DNA from: Blastocystis sp. Blastoise
Taxonomy: Eukaryota; Sar; Bigyra; Opalinata; Blastocystidae
Length of the DNA: 64,000 bases
NCBI GenBank assembly: GCA_039096225.1
Contig: JBBPEB010000023.1
Location: forward strand, 496,501 to 560,500
Direction of reading: 5' to 3'
Position 1 is the first letter of the stretch, and each line of letters begins with the position of its first letter. This document shows positions 26,134-42,537 of this stretch, in pieces. Made by a program: the position numbers and the translations under genes. The notes below the pieces were generated by a model, which was given only the letters and a program-made list of their open reading frames with translations, made no database searches and was not told the DNA's origin.

Positions 26134-27817
26134 CTTAACAAAAACACATCCAGCATCTTTTCCCCAAGTAAGTGTTTGTGCATTTGCGAAATTGACTGAG
26201 TACCAACCCATATCTTCAAATAATGCTAATGTTAATGCAGAATATATAGCATTCTGTTCTGCTGTTCCTGTCATATACTCATCATGTAATAATCGCTTCT
26301 CCCTATATATATAATAATTATAATAAATAAATATATAATAATAAATAAATATATAATAATAAATAAAATATAAATAAAATATAAAAAATAAAATATATAA
26401 TAAATAAATATATAATAAATAAATATATAATAATAAATAAATAAATATATATATATACCAATGAGATCCCGCGGTTCCAGGCCCGCCATTATCTTCTAAT
26501 TCTAATCCACTATTTGGCCAATCAAAACATCCAAATTGTTCTTTAGCTTTAGATACAACAGTAGGAGTAATAATTTTGGATACTTGCTTACCAAATTCAC
26601 TAAATTCTTTTACAACCTATATATATATATAATATTTATATTATTAATCTTATGAAATAAACATTATTATAAATAATAAACATAATAATAATAATAATAA
26701 TATTTATAGTATTAATCTTATGAAATAAACATTATTATAAATAATAAACATAATAATAATAAAAAAAACATAATAATAAATATTATATATATATATACTT
26801 GTGATCTTCCCCAAGTATTTCCATTATTAGGTCTTCTATAAGAACTATATCTAGCTTCACTAAATCCTAATACATGAGTTAACTCATGTATACAAACAGC
26901 TATTAATTTATCTCTACTACTTATATCTGTAGATAAATATCGAGGACCAAAATTTATATGACCTAAATATATATATATTTATATTTATTAAATAAAAATA
27001 AATCAATAGAAAAATATTAATATATATATAATTTTTATTTTAATTATAGTAAGATTTTTTTTTTTAAATTAAAAATAAAATTAAAAAAAAATAATATATA
27101 TATACCAAGAAGAGGTCTTCCATATTGATCATATTGACAAGAAACAGCCCAAGCAATAGTAGAACTTAATGTAGGTCTAGAAGTAACAAGAATAACTAAA
27201 TCAGTATTTTCAACACCAGGATTTTGTAAATAGGAAGGTAATTGTCCAGCACAACATGCTATACCAGAATTACCACATGTAGTTAAAGGTGTAGCCATTA
27301 AATTAGTTTGAAGTGGAAGAACTGATAATGCATTTGAAAAATATGTTTTTGCAGCAGGAAGAAGTGTTGATAAAATAAGTGATTTCTTTGCTCCAGTTAA
27401 TATATCAGATGCTGTACATGTATAAGGTTCTCCTGTTGTTGCAGAAGTAACCACATCACCAGCAGCAGTACATTTCCATCCTGGATCACTATAAAAACAA
27501 TTATAAATAGATCAGTATTCATTTAAATAAAACTGATAGCTTACCTCTCTAAGAGGGTAGTATCAAAGGTAATTCGAATGGACTGAAACAAATTTTGTAA
27601 ACGACGTCCTTTATGTCCAACAAGAACAGGATACTTAACTTCCATTGTTCTGTTCTTTTCATTAAGTATTGTCCCCATTTTCTCCATAATCTAATTAAAG
27701 ATGAATAACATTAGTGAATAATCGACTATTAAAGTATACCTTATCATGGATACACATGTGACCGGCAGTTGCCATGCTAATCAAGCATAAGACTCCTATC
27801 AAATAGAGAGATTTCAT
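20282..27817 (-). CDS. Membrane-anchored leishmanolysin-type metalloprotease with EGF-like and PPC-like domains
   Basis: Starts MKSLYLIGVLCLISMATAG at 27817, a signal peptide, directly followed by HMCIHDK as in leishmanolysin (peptidase M8) proproteins. The catalytic zinc motif is CIHELTHVLGF (near 26900); the third histidine is in GSHWE (near 26460) and the Met-turn is in EYMTG (near 26275). The conserved catalytic domain ends near 25380. A long ectodomain follows, alternating EGF-like cysteine repeats (for example CSSHGSC, CNGHGTC, CSGRGTC) with beta-rich segments such as GDVDIYAS and LYIDPYQGLRVGTWYIGVY that resemble pre-peptidase C-terminal (PPC) domains. One transmembrane helix (TIILVITILFLILFLIS, near 21520) precedes a CCC and a long Asn/Thr/Pro-rich cytoplasmic tail ending at 20282. 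A type I surface protease is the likely product; substrates cannot be inferred. All exons read continuously on one strand, so I treat it as one gene. Confidence 0.85.
20440..20600 (-). repeat. 45-bp coding repeat in the protease cytoplasmic tail
   Basis: Three copies of a unit encoding NMNNSINSNSNINNY, near identical at DNA level, plus shorter NMNNN relatives. Low-complexity expansion inside the intracellular tail. Confidence 0.8.
23640..23885 (-). repeat. AATTATATATTAT tandem-repeat intron
   Basis: Diverged repeats of TTAATTATATATTATA with periodic TCTATAAATT insertions fill an intron between an EGF-like exon and a PPC-like exon of the protease gene. No coding content. Confidence 0.7.
24809..24886 (-). 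repeat. (AAT)n microsatellite intron
   Basis: Pure AAT repeat in an intron of the protease gene, with normal minus-strand ends (GCTGCAC then GTATATATA; TATCTATATAG then ATGGTCGTG). Confidence 0.8.
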
Positions 27818-28683
27818 TGTTTTAAATAAGAAAAATGTGCAGTTTCTTATGGAAAATAAATTCAAAAACCTTCATTTTTTATTAGAAAATTTCCTCAGTT
27901 GTTCAGTTTTCTACTGTGTGTTTTTTATTTACTAAAAATAAATACTTTAGTTATGTTGCTAAGTAGAGATGTTTTTTTTTATTTTGTAATAGCATTTAAG
28001 ACTTACATATAGTATAATGACTTGCTTTAGTGAACTTTTTTCAATTAATCTTTTTTAATTATTATTTATTGGTAAGATATTGGTTCTGAAAGATATGCTT
28101 ATAGCATGTGTGAATAATTTATATTATAAAAATTTCTTTTTTGTCTGATTTAACACAAATGTTTCTACAATTATAAAAAGTATCATTCATTTGATAATGA
28201 ATATCATTTTTTTGCATTTATTAATATAAGGGCAATTAGTTTTTATGGATTAAATATGTGTAGACAGCATGCATTCGTCGTCACAACTAGAAATAGCATT
28301 GTATTGGTTTTAATCAAGTTGAAAATATTATTTATTTTATTTACTGAAGCAAGATATTATTATTTTTAGACAACAAGGTATTGAATGAGGAGAGAAAAAT
28401 CAATGAGTCCCATAATAAAATATGAAATTCAGTAAATATGTATATCAAACAATTCAAGAAATAAAACGATAATTTTCTATTCAAAATACTACTGAGAAAA
28501 CATAAAAAATAAGATAAAAAACACTAAAAAATTAATATGAAATCTCCATTTGGAACAGAATTAAAATCGCGGTTTTCCACAGTAACATGGAAAATATCTT
28601 TTTTTTCTTATTTTTCTTATTCTTTTCAGAGTATACCCATAATTCTTCCTTAATTAATTATTCTATACTAATTAATAATCAAT
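27818..28683. promoter_or_regulatory. Divergent promoter region, metalloprotease (-) and FDPS (+)
   Basis: An 866-base spacer between two divergent start codons, so it must contain both promoters. It is somewhat less AT-extreme than intron DNA. One GC island (AAATCGCGGTTTTCC, about 28565) resembles half of the palindrome found in exons. I cannot place a specific binding site. Confidence 0.5.
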
Positions 28684-30529
28684 ATGTTGCTTACAAGCGA
28701 AAAAGCTGAAGAATTGAAAGCAAGTATTTGTTTATTCTCTCTTATTAGTTGCAAACATTGGATTAATTCTTTTATGAATAGAATTTGTAGCTCAATTGGA
28801 CCCTATTATTGATGTAGTTTGTGAAGATGTGAAAGAACGAGGAAATTTTCCATTTATTGTTGAGCGACATATTCGTGAAATGCTTCATTATAATCTCGAA
28901 GGTGGTAAAATGATACGTGGATTATCAACAGTCTATACTGGATATACTTTATGTCCAGAATGGTGTGAAGATTATGAAAAAAAGTATATTGTTATCATTG
29001 TTATTTTGTATATAAAATCTATTTTTAGTGTTGTTGTTGTTTTGTATATAAAATCTATTATTATTGTTGCTATTATTTTGTATATAAAGGTTTATTCTTC
29101 TTGGTTGGTGTATAGAATTTATGCAAGCTTTATTTCTAATAGCTGATGATATTATGGATGGAGGACAAATGAGAAGAAATAAATTATGTTGGTATAAAGT
29201 TGAACATGTATATTATGTTTATTAATATTATTATTATTTTTTATTATTATTATTTTTTTTGATATTTGATATTATTATTATTATTATTGTTCAAATATTT
29301 ATTATTATTATTATTATTTTACTAAAAGAGTATATTTATATATATATTATATATATAATCTATATATATATACTAAATATAGATCGGTTTAATGTCAATT
29401 ACGGATATTTTATTATTAGAGAGTCAAATACCCATATTAATAAAAAGAACTTTTTCTTCTTCTCCTTCTCCATTAGTATCAAATCAATATAATGATTTAG
29501 AAGCTGATTCTGTCTTAAATAATATTCAGAAAGCAAAGGATCAAGAACTTAAAGAATATCAATATACTATAGATCATTCAAAGGAATTATTTTTAGTGAA
29601 TCGATTATTAGAAATTTTGAATGAAGTTCAATATATAACAGGAATAGGTGAATATATAGATACTTATATATCTTTAGAAAAACAATTTCATAAAAAAGAT
29701 TCTCAAGATAATCAATATGATGTATATTCTTTAAAGAATTATTTGGATATTATTATTAATAAAACTTCCTATTATACTATTTATATACCTATTGCTCTTG
29801 CATATACTTTTGTTACTTATTTATATCCACCTACTTCTTCTTCTTATATTTATATTAATATAAATATTACTAAAGAATTATGTAAATATATTGGTGAATT
29901 ATTCCAAATTCAAGATGATTATCTTGATTTTTATGCTGATCCCAAAAAATTAGGAAAAGTATTTTTTTAACATTATTTTTTTAATTTATTATTTTTATTT
30001 TTATTTTTTAATAATTTGTAGAATTTATTTTTTTTTTTTTATTTTTATTTTTAGTATCTATTGATTATTATTATTATATAAATATCTTTATATTTTATAA
30101 ACTTAATTAATTAATTTATATATACATAGGTAGGTACAGATGTAGAAGAAGGAAAATGTAGTTGGATGTATGTAACATTGTTATCTGTATGTAATAAAGA
30201 AGATGAAGAATTATGTAGACATATATATGCAGATAAAACTATAGATTATGCAAATATTATTAAAGAATTATATATTAAATATGATTTACAAAAGATATAT
30301 AAACAATATGAACAAAACAAAGTTCAGTATTTATATTCTATTTATTTTTTAATAATATCTATTCTATATTCATATTCTTTTTTTAATTATTTTAATTATC
30401 TTTTATTATTTTTTCATATATATATATATATATAGAGAAATTCAATCTTCCCTTGAGAAATATCATTCAATTATTCCATATGATATTTTGTCATATCTCC
30501 TTCAAAAAATTAATAAACGTAATTATTAA
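28684..30529 (+). CDS. FDPS: Farnesyl diphosphate synthase
   Basis: Condenses isopentenyl diphosphate with dimethylallyl and geranyl diphosphate to make farnesyl diphosphate for sterols, quinones and prenylation (family knowledge). Six exons read in frame: 28684-28723, 28782-28983, 29090-29207, 29383-29958, 30130-30326 and 30436-30529, about 408 residues. All five introns have GT-AG ends. Visible motifs are GGKMIRGLS, the first aspartate-rich motif in [15 protein letters not shown] (about residue 100), and the second in [17 protein letters not shown] followed by [11 protein letters not shown]. The C-terminus KINKRNY is basic as in other FPP synthases. It is about 50 residues longer than usual because of a Ser-rich, charged insertion after ILIKRTF (29450-29580). 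Confidence 0.93.
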
Positions 30530-31098
30530 TTAATAAGATATATATATTTTTTCTACTTGGAAAAAAATTATATTTTTATTATTTTTTTGTTGTATTTTAT
30601 TCTGAATTGTTATTAACGTAATTCAGTTTATTACTGATATTATTCATATATTCTTATAGCACTATATATATATGTTTTTTAGGCTTTGTGAATTTAGATA
30701 CTATTTATATATATATTTTGTATTGTTAAAGTTTATTATAAATTTTTCATTACTAATGACATATTTATTTAATCATTCATTTATTATTAGTCGTATAATT
30801 AAGATTTATTTAAACTGTTTAGATATATTTTTAAAATCTATTATATATAGAAATGATAACAACATTTGATATTATAATTTTTTATACGACATCTTTGACA
30901 GTTATTATATTCATTTAAACCATTTTTAATGTTTTTTCAAATAATAACAAAACAAGTTTATAATATATATATATAAATTAATTATAATAAATTTAGAGAT
31001 TATATATATATAAATATAACATAGATTAAATATATATTATTATATAATAAAAAAATTAAAAAAAAACTATTATTATTAATATTGAATAATTAAAACAC
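30530..31098. other. Convergent 3' spacer
   Basis: AT-rich spacer between FDPS (+) and a TLDc gene (-). A short open frame at 30672-30869 is composition-driven and I do not call it a gene. Confidence 0.6.
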
Positions 31099-32756
31099 TT
31101 AATATATTCTTTCCCATATTTCATAATCTTCTACTATAAAATGAATTGTAGAATTAGAACATTGGTTATATCCTCCCCTTCCTCCACGACCAATATTATT
31201 ATTCTTATTCTTATTAATATATCCAAATAATGATTCACTACAATAAGAATCATTATTACTATGACATTCACCGGATGTATGAATATTATCATTAAAACAA
31301 GGACCAGAAATAGATTTCGGCATATTAAAATTTGAAATTTGATTTTCTTCAAATTTAGTAGCAGGCATTTCAGACTCATTATTTAAAGTAAATAAATTAA
31401 AATAAAAATATTCACTAAATCTATCTATATATATATATAATTTTAATAAAAAAAAACTTACTATACATAAACATTGGGTTATTAGCACTTTTATATGTAT
31501 ATGCTCCAAACATATTTTCATGATTATTTTTACCTATTTGTTTGATTATAGTAATTGTTTCTCCTTTGTTATCACAATATTTATGAAATTCACTTGCTTT
31601 ATATTCATGTTCACTTGCTCTATATTTAATAAATACATAATAATAATAATAAATATATAATAATAATAAATATAGAATAATATATAATAATAATAATAAA
31701 TATAGAATAATATAAAATAATAATATATAAAATAATAATATAAAATAATAATATAAAAATATAAATATACCTAAATAATAATTTCCATTTCTTTTCTTTA
31801 CCAAACCAATTCACAACATAATTTTCCATCTTTTTATTACTAATAATGGTGGTTTCTTTAAAATATTCAACTCTTTTCATTCCTTCTTTCGCTTCTTCTC
31901 TTCCTTTATCACCAAATAATTCATACATTTCATTCTCTAATAATTCTTTATTTATATATAGCATATCATTATTAGAAATAAATATACATTCATTTGTTAT
32001 ATATTGATATATATATTCAATATATTTATATTTCTTATCCATATATAAAACATGATTCATATGCTCATAATCAATAAATCCATTTTTATATTGATTTATA
32101 TATCTATTCCATAAACCATTATTCACTAAATAATTACTTATTCTTATATCTTTTATTCCATTTATATATAGAGTCACTTGATCACCTTCTTTATATTTCA
32201 TATATTTCGTTTTACTTCTTCTATAAGTATATATTAATTCTTCAGGAAGAGGAAGTCCACAATATTCAAATAATTGAAATAATTCATATATATCTTTATA
32301 CTTATATTTAGTTAAATCAATCTTCTTATTCATCAACGAATCAATTAATAAAGGAACCATAGTCTCATCATAAGGATAATCTAAATATAATGTACCATCA
32401 ATAGTTCTTTGATCTTCTTCAAATTGTTCATAAATATAACTACCTACTAAACTATTTATTATTCTCTTAGGAATACAATAAATAGGACCCTTACTTGTAA
32501 ATCGAATATAATCAATTCCAGTATCATCATTATTCTTTTCTATGTTACTTTTTCGAAGAAAAGAACACTCTTGAATCATGACTTTTGAAGTATTCTTGTT
32601 TTTGATATTGCTATCCACATAATATTTCAATATATCATTTATAGAATCACTAGAATGAACACAAAAACGAATTGAGGCACTTAAGATTCCAAGTAAATCA
32701 CCAATCAATTGCTCAAAATGCAAGATATCATTTCTTATATCATTTATCATCTTCAT
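31099..32756 (-). CDS. Double BTB-like plus TLDc-domain protein (third paralogue)
   Basis: Starts MKMINDIRNDILHFEQ at 32756. The first exon (to about 31771) has an N-terminal helical region, a BTB-like domain with IDYIRFTSKGPIYCIP and DGTLYLDYPYD, a second BTB-like unit with DQVTLYING, and the start of TLDc at WFGKEKKWKLLFR. After an AT-rich intron (about 31620-31770) come ASEHEYKASEFHKYCD and an AYTYKSANNP region, then, after another intron, a last exon holding SEYFYFNLFTLNNE and HFIVEDYEIWERIY before TAA at 31099. The canonical GGYT of TLDc is changed to GAYT here, and the loop after it is shorter. It is the same architecture as the gene at 8723, on the opposite strand. Function unknown. 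Confidence 0.82.
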
Positions 32757-33624
32757 ATATTAATCAATTTGCTATTTAATATAATATAAAAAGTATATTT
32801 TAAGAAATTAGTGAAATATTCAAATTCAAAAAAAGAGAAATCACTATTTCATTAATAGTTATTCTTTTCTTAGTTATGTATATAATTAATATTTTTTTAT
32901 ATCATTTTTTAATTTGCTATAAATATGTAGATTATTTTATTAGAATAGAATCTTCAAATATTAGTTTAAATTTCAGGAAATTGTTTCTAAATAGATTGAT
33001 TCATTCTTTTTTATAGCTGTATGTAATACAAATGTATTACATAATTTATCTATGTATAATAAATAATGATTTATTAAGGTAATTTATTCATTCTTTAGTA
33101 AAATGTTTTTTTTATGTTTTTATTAACGTTTATTTATTAGAATAATTTATGATAAAACTAAGTAGCTATTAATCTATTAAAAATAAAAATGAGTTAATCA
33201 ATTTATGGAATCAATTTCGAAATACTATTGAATAAAAAAAGTTCTCATTATTTATTACGATCATCAATTATTCAAGATCGTCAAATCAATTCTATTTTAT
33301 TCATATATAGTCATTCATGAAGATAATCTTGTTTTTCATCATTTATTTTGCAATATATTGATATAAAAGTATATCCTGTAAGTTTACTATAAGAATTTAT
33401 ATTCCATACTATTCAATTCTTGACAAATAAATTATAAATTCGGGTATATATTGGATTATACACGCAAATTGATAAATAAGAAATATCTTGTAAAATGAAA
33501 TATATTTTTAATGATTTATATATACAAAAATAATCTTTAATCAATATATATACGTAAAAAATATATATAAGTTAATAAAGAAAAAAGAGAAAAAAAGGAA
33601 AAATTATAATATTTTTTTAATTAT
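32757..33624. other. Intergenic, AT-rich
   Basis: Spacer between the TLDc gene start and the HIRA stop codon, both on the minus strand. It must hold the TLDc promoter. No gene, RNA or array seen. Confidence 0.6.
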
Positions 33625-35553
33625 TTAAATGTATGTTTTTAATAACGTCATTAGATAAGTAAAATCTTGTTCAGAAGTAATTCGATCATATATATAATTC
33701 TTTAAGAATTCCTTTTTATTCATATCCTATATTCATATAGAAACAATTATTATTCATTGAAAAATAAGTATTATAAGAATATAGTAGTAGAATAACAATC
33801 AAAAAATATATATATATATATATACAAAAATAGTATCCATATAATTGTTTTGTATATTTCGTACAAAAGATGTTAGCCGTTCCACATCTTTCGTACTGAT
33901 ACAGAGTGTGACATAAAGTTGCATATAATAAGAAAACAGCTCTCTATTTTCTTTATATAAATACATATATAATTGAGTTTCAATAAAAGATAATGAAGAA
34001 TACTATATATAAATGAAATATTGAGATTTTCATGAGTATACTAAACAGAAAAATTTAGAATAAATATATATATATATATACATCATTTGAATTAAGAATA
34101 GAAAAGTGATTTGTATTATTATTCTCTTTCATCCTATCATTGTACATGCACGTGCGATGAAGATACAAATTATCTTCCATCCATTCTTCTATATTTGTAT
34201 TAAAACACAAATATCTACTGAATTCTTTTTCTTTATTTATATATATATAAGGGATTTCATCTTCAAAAGATATTTTAACACTTGTAATACTATCTATAGA
34301 ATCAATTGATAAGAATTGTTTGTATAATTCACCATTATATAGTTTCTTAATTTCATTTTTTAAATTCCATAAAAACCAATGACCGTCACAACCTACTGCA
34401 AATAGCTTATTTCCATGAGAATTACACATTGAATATAAAGGGGAAGATAATAGAACCGCGGGAATAAGCCATTGTCCAGAATTATTAAGAATATATAAAT
34501 AATTTGAAGAAGTAGCAATAATAATAAAAGAATCAAAAGCAGTATAAAGTGTAATATGTCCAAGTAGTGACTGTTTCCAAAGAATTAAACCATTTTGGCG
34601 GGCAGTTAATTCAGTAGTTGGTGGTATATTATTTGGTTTATTCTTTTTATTGATAGTATCAAATAATCCAGTTGAGTTTGATATATTAATAAATGATATA
34701 GAAATAACAATAGGAACAGAAGTATTAGTAGAAAGAATAGAAAATGAAGAAATAGATAATGGTGAAGGAGGAGATAGAAATGGAAGATTAATTGATGGTA
34801 TAGAAATAGTATTTAAAGTAGAAATGGAAGGAGTAATATTAATAGGTAAAGAAGTAGTTATAGATGATGATGACGATGATGACGATGATTGTATTGTTTG
34901 ATGTAATAATTTTGTTCCACTATGAAGTGCGTCAGAGAGGGATTGTGATGGTTGAGCCATTTTACGTTTAGTTACACTCTAAAGTATATATATAGAAAAT
35001 AAGAAGAAGATAAAATGATATATACACATAAAAAAATAGAATATTTTAAAATGATAAAATATATATATATATATATATATACAGAAGAAGATGTTTTATC
35101 TTCTCTTTTTTGTTGTTTATTGCTTTGAGTATTAGTCAAAGCTTGAGGTAAAATAATATCGTCGTCTGATGATGATATAGAGAGAGATGATAAATGTTTA
35201 GAATCAGTTGGTATAGTAGAGAGATTTGTTGTTTTAGAGAGATTTGTTGTTTTAGAGAGATTTGCTACATTAGAGAGATTTGCTACATTAGGAAGATTCG
35301 CTACATTCGAGAGATTTGCTACATTAGAGAGATTTGTTACATTAGATTCTTTTTGAGGTTTTAATGCAATCAGTGAAGGAGACAATACAGGACTACTTGA
35401 AATAGTAGTAGCATGAATAGGTAGTGTAGAATCATGTGTAGTATGAATAGGAGCAGCAGAAGAAATAGAAGGAGTTGTTATGGTATCCATATTATTATGA
35501 GTAGTACTAGTTGTAATATTAGTTGATTTATTATTAGCAGTATTAGTTGTAAT

Positions 35554-35587
<34 letters not shown>

Positions 35588-35610
35588 GTTGTAATATTAG
35601 TAGTATTATT

Positions 35611-35648
<38 letters not shown>

Positions 35649-38250
35649 CAGTATTAACAGATATTGGTGTTAATGGTGAATCCACTAGAGTTGGTACAGG
35701 AAGAGGAGATGTAGATATATTCACGGGAATCATATCTGGAACTAAATAATATATATAAATTGATATTAAAAAAATGATTCTTATTTTACATTTATATAAT
35801 TATTTGTTTATATATTTACATTTATATGATTATATTAATAATATTATATATATAATATATATAATATATATAATATATATAATATATATACTCTTAGAAA
35901 ATGAAGGAGGTCTTATGTTTTCTTTTTGATGTAAAGTGAGTAATTTAATAGTATCTTCAAAGGAAAATGGCTATATTACATTAATATAATAATATATATA
36001 TATTATTACTATTATTAAAATACTATTAAATAGTCTAATAAACATAAATAAATAATAATTAAGAAAAAATAATATATATATATATACAGTTCCATGAAGA
36101 TCTTCAGTTTCCAATAAAATACCAATAATACTGCCATCTATAGAAGATGCAAAAAGACCGATTTGTCCTTGTTTTCCCACGGGAATTTGAGCTGTATAAT
36201 TGATAAAATCTTGTGATTGTTCATGATAATTGAAATTATTATTAAATAAACACCAGGAGATATCAGAAATAGAAGAAGTAAATGAATGATTTATAATAAC
36301 CACAGGAGTAGTAGAAGAAGAAGACCATATAGATAGTAAGCCATCCTAGATATATATATATAATTATATATACAAATGAATTGTTATGTATATAAATAAA
36401 TAGTTATGTATATAATAATAATAATAATAATAAAAATAAATAATAATAAAAATATTCTTTTAAATATCATTTAGATATATAATAAAGACATACTTATAGT
36501 TATTATAATTAATAAAAATAAGAATAAAAATATGAATATAAAAGATATATACTTGACCACCAATAGCACAAAGTTCATCTGCATCTTTAGAAATAGTATT
36601 TCGTATATATACCGGACAGCAACGTGCGCTAACGATAGGTAAACGGTGACCAATCATTTTCAATTCTGGTATCCATTGATCACGTGATATATAGCATGCA
36701 AATTGGCAATCAGACTATTCAAGAATAATATTATATATATATATATAATAGTATATATGTATTCATTACAATTGAATAATGAACAAGAATAATATATAAT
36801 TATATATATATATATACATCAGAAGCATGGGTAACACATAAAAAGTGTCCATCGATAGACCAACATAATCGTCGATATAATGATGATCCTGCGTTATTTT
36901 TCATAATTCCCGTGATTCTTTTAACAATTTCTCCATTCGTAGTATTCCATATAATAATTGTATTATCTTCACTTGATGAAGCAATATACTATATATGGAA
37001 TATATAGTATTATTTAATATATTTAATTATATTTATAATATAAAATATCTATAAAGCAATATATAAATATATAATAAAAATCAAAAATAAATTATATAAA
37101 TATATAATAAATATCAAAAATAAATTATATAAATATATTAATAATTATCTATAAATCAATATATATTTATTAATAAATAAAAAACAATATATTAAAAATA
37201 AATGCAAAAAAAATAATATACTCATAATAAATAAACAAAAAATAATATATTTAAAAATATCTAAAAAACTATATATATATATATACTTGTCCTAATGGGT
37301 CCCAAGTGATTCCTTTGACCCAAGAATCATGGCCTCGACACTGTAGGGATGGTTCATCGATAAGTAAAGGCTTTGAAGGGATGGTGGAGAAGACTGTAGA
37401 CGTGGGGAATTGCCATATATAGACAGTATTATCGACAGAACAAGAAGCGATATAATTATCATCAGGAGACCATGTTAAATCAGTTACATCTATGTATATA
37501 GATATAGATATATATACATATTTATTATTATATATAAATGAATACATAAATATAGGATAATGAACTCTATGAACAGAATAAAATATATAGAAATCAACAT
37601 ATATATATACCCGATTTATGTTTTTGATAAATACAAATAGGAATCAGTTTAATAACATCTTCTAAGATTTCATTATCTTCATCTTCCTTTGGAGTCTGCT
37701 CTTGTTCTTTTAGAACTTCTGAAGAAGCTGTATTAATTTTAGCCTTTCGTTTTTCTTCACGATCTTTTATATATTGTAAGAATTTGGAATACTAAATAGA
37801 AAATAATAGTCTAAATAACTGAATTATCATACCCAGTGAAGATCTATCATCCATATAATAACAGATTGATCATCAGATCCAGATGCAAGATATCTAAATA
37901 AGTAAATGTTGAATAAAAGCTAATTTTTCTTACAATCCGTTATGAGACCAACGTAAACAATTTACGGATCCTTTGTGATAATTCAATTCAGCAAGAATTC
38001 TTGAATTTTCTTGATCATTTTCTTTGTCTTCATCGAAAATGGGTCCTGTTGACCATATATTAATTGATGAATCTATGTCTATATTGTTTTTAGCATAAAT
38101 ATATATACCACTTCCACCTGTAGCAAAGTACATTCCATTTGGATGGACATCAATACAATTAATTGGATTATCTATACTTGGATACACACATACATATTCT
38201 TTTTATATCATACTATCGTGATTTACCCAAGGAACTCTGAAGATATGCAT
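33625..38250 (-). CDS. HIRA: HIRA histone H3.3 chaperone, WD40 protein
   Basis: Replication-independent deposition of H3.3-H4 (family knowledge). Starts MHIFRVPWVNHD at 38250. WD40 exons run in order: CIDVHPNGMYFATGG and GSVNCLRWSHNG; LYLASGSDDQSVIIWM; DVTDLTWSPDDNYIAS and WVKGITWDPLGQ; YIASSSEDNTIIIWN; then the sixth and seventh blades with ISDISWCLF and GSIIGILLETEDLHG. The linker (about 34920-35920) is Thr/Asn-rich with a VANLSN heptad-like repeat. The C-terminal HIRA domain follows in 34055-34960 (GLILWKQSLLGHITLYTAF, LFAVGCDGHWFLWNL) and in the two last exons, ending LMTLLKTYI before TAA. Two introns at the 5' end are only 42 and 30 bases long. An intervening charged exon (near 37650-37800) enlarges one blade loop. 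Confidence 0.92.
35215..35340 (-). repeat. Coding repeat in the HIRA linker
   Basis: Six to eight copies of an 18-base unit encode VANLSN or TTNLSK in tandem. The copies differ by a few substitutions (for example one LPN), so the expansion is not brand new. It lies between the WD40 propeller and the C-terminal HIRA domain. Confidence 0.8.
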
Positions 38251-38500
38251 TTTATTAATTTTTTTTTTTTTGTTTTTTTAATTCTTATTATAATAAGAGT
38301 ATTCCTACTAAATTATAAATTATTATAAAAAATTATTTTATATTCATTTTGAATTTCTTTTCCTATTTTTATATCTATTAAAGGTAAACAAAGCTCGATT
38401 TTTGAATTTAAAGCGAAATTATAAATATAGAAACGATGAAAATAAAAGAACACTATTTTAATGATTATGAATAACAATATAGAGTAATTATTTTAATGTT

Positions 38501-41691
<3,191 letters not shown>

Positions 41692-42537
41692 TATAACGCT
41701 TCTTTAATGAGAACTCTTGCTATAATCTTCAAAGAATAATAATTATCTTTTTATTTCAAAGATTATTTTTTCCCCGTGATTTAACAAAAAAAGACTTTTT
41801 ATTTTAATTCTTCATTCATTTTTTATACACTTAACCATCCTCGTTTAAAATGCATTTAAAAAGAGCTTCTCTTTCCAAATTCTATTAAACAATCATAGAG
41901 TTTCTTTAATTAAAAAATATATATTTGAAATCTCCCTAAAACTTAATGTTCTTCTCTTTAAAGTTATTCGTAAATATAACTCGTATAATAAAACATTGAA
42001 ATAATAAAAATAATAACTTTATGTCAAAATAACATCGACACAAACAAGCTACAAAAGCAATAAATGTTCATATTGAGATCTATATACTTTTAATACTTTT
42101 TCTAATGATATTTATGATCTCTAGATTTATATAAAAGAGATAAACATCAAAAGAAACAGTATTGAATGAAACAGAGAATACAAAAATCAAAAAAACAAAT
42201 AAAATATCAAAATATTCGTGAATAAATAGAAAGGTGTTATATTTTACAATTGACCCTAATTAAAAAAATTTATACTATGAATAAACAAAATAAAATGATA
42301 GAATAAGAACCATAAAAATTAATTGGGTAATAATAAGAATGTACAGTCATTTGTAATTTCATGATTTATATGTCTTTTTTAAATATAAAAATATAGCAAA
42401 ATAAACAGAATAATCACGGGAGCTACGCTGTTTTTGTCGGGTAAATTATTCAAAGAATTATTACATTTATCAAAGCCACTCTTTCTTTGGTTATATTTTC
42501 AATAATTTGCAACCTCCATCCCTTATTTTAGAATAAT
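41692..42537. promoter_or_regulatory. Divergent promoter region, TRAPPC12-like (-) and RPL17 (+)
   Basis: 846-base spacer between two divergent starts. Contains two isolated GC islands, TTCCCCGTGATTT near 41770 and AATCACGGGAGC near 42413, which resemble halves of the exon palindrome and are roughly inverted to each other. They are candidates for shared regulatory sites but the evidence is only their contrast with an AT background. Confidence 0.45.

Noticed and set aside
28976..29123. Apparent one-base frameshift in FDPS at an A7 run
   Set aside because: It arises only if the acceptor is placed at TATAG (29115). Using AAAG at 29086-29089 gives a GT-AG intron and the in-frame family sequence [14 protein letters not shown], so the gene is intact.
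34650..34901. Plus-strand acidic open frame
   Set aside because: It is the antisense of the Ser-rich HIRA exon; HIRA on the minus strand has strong family support.
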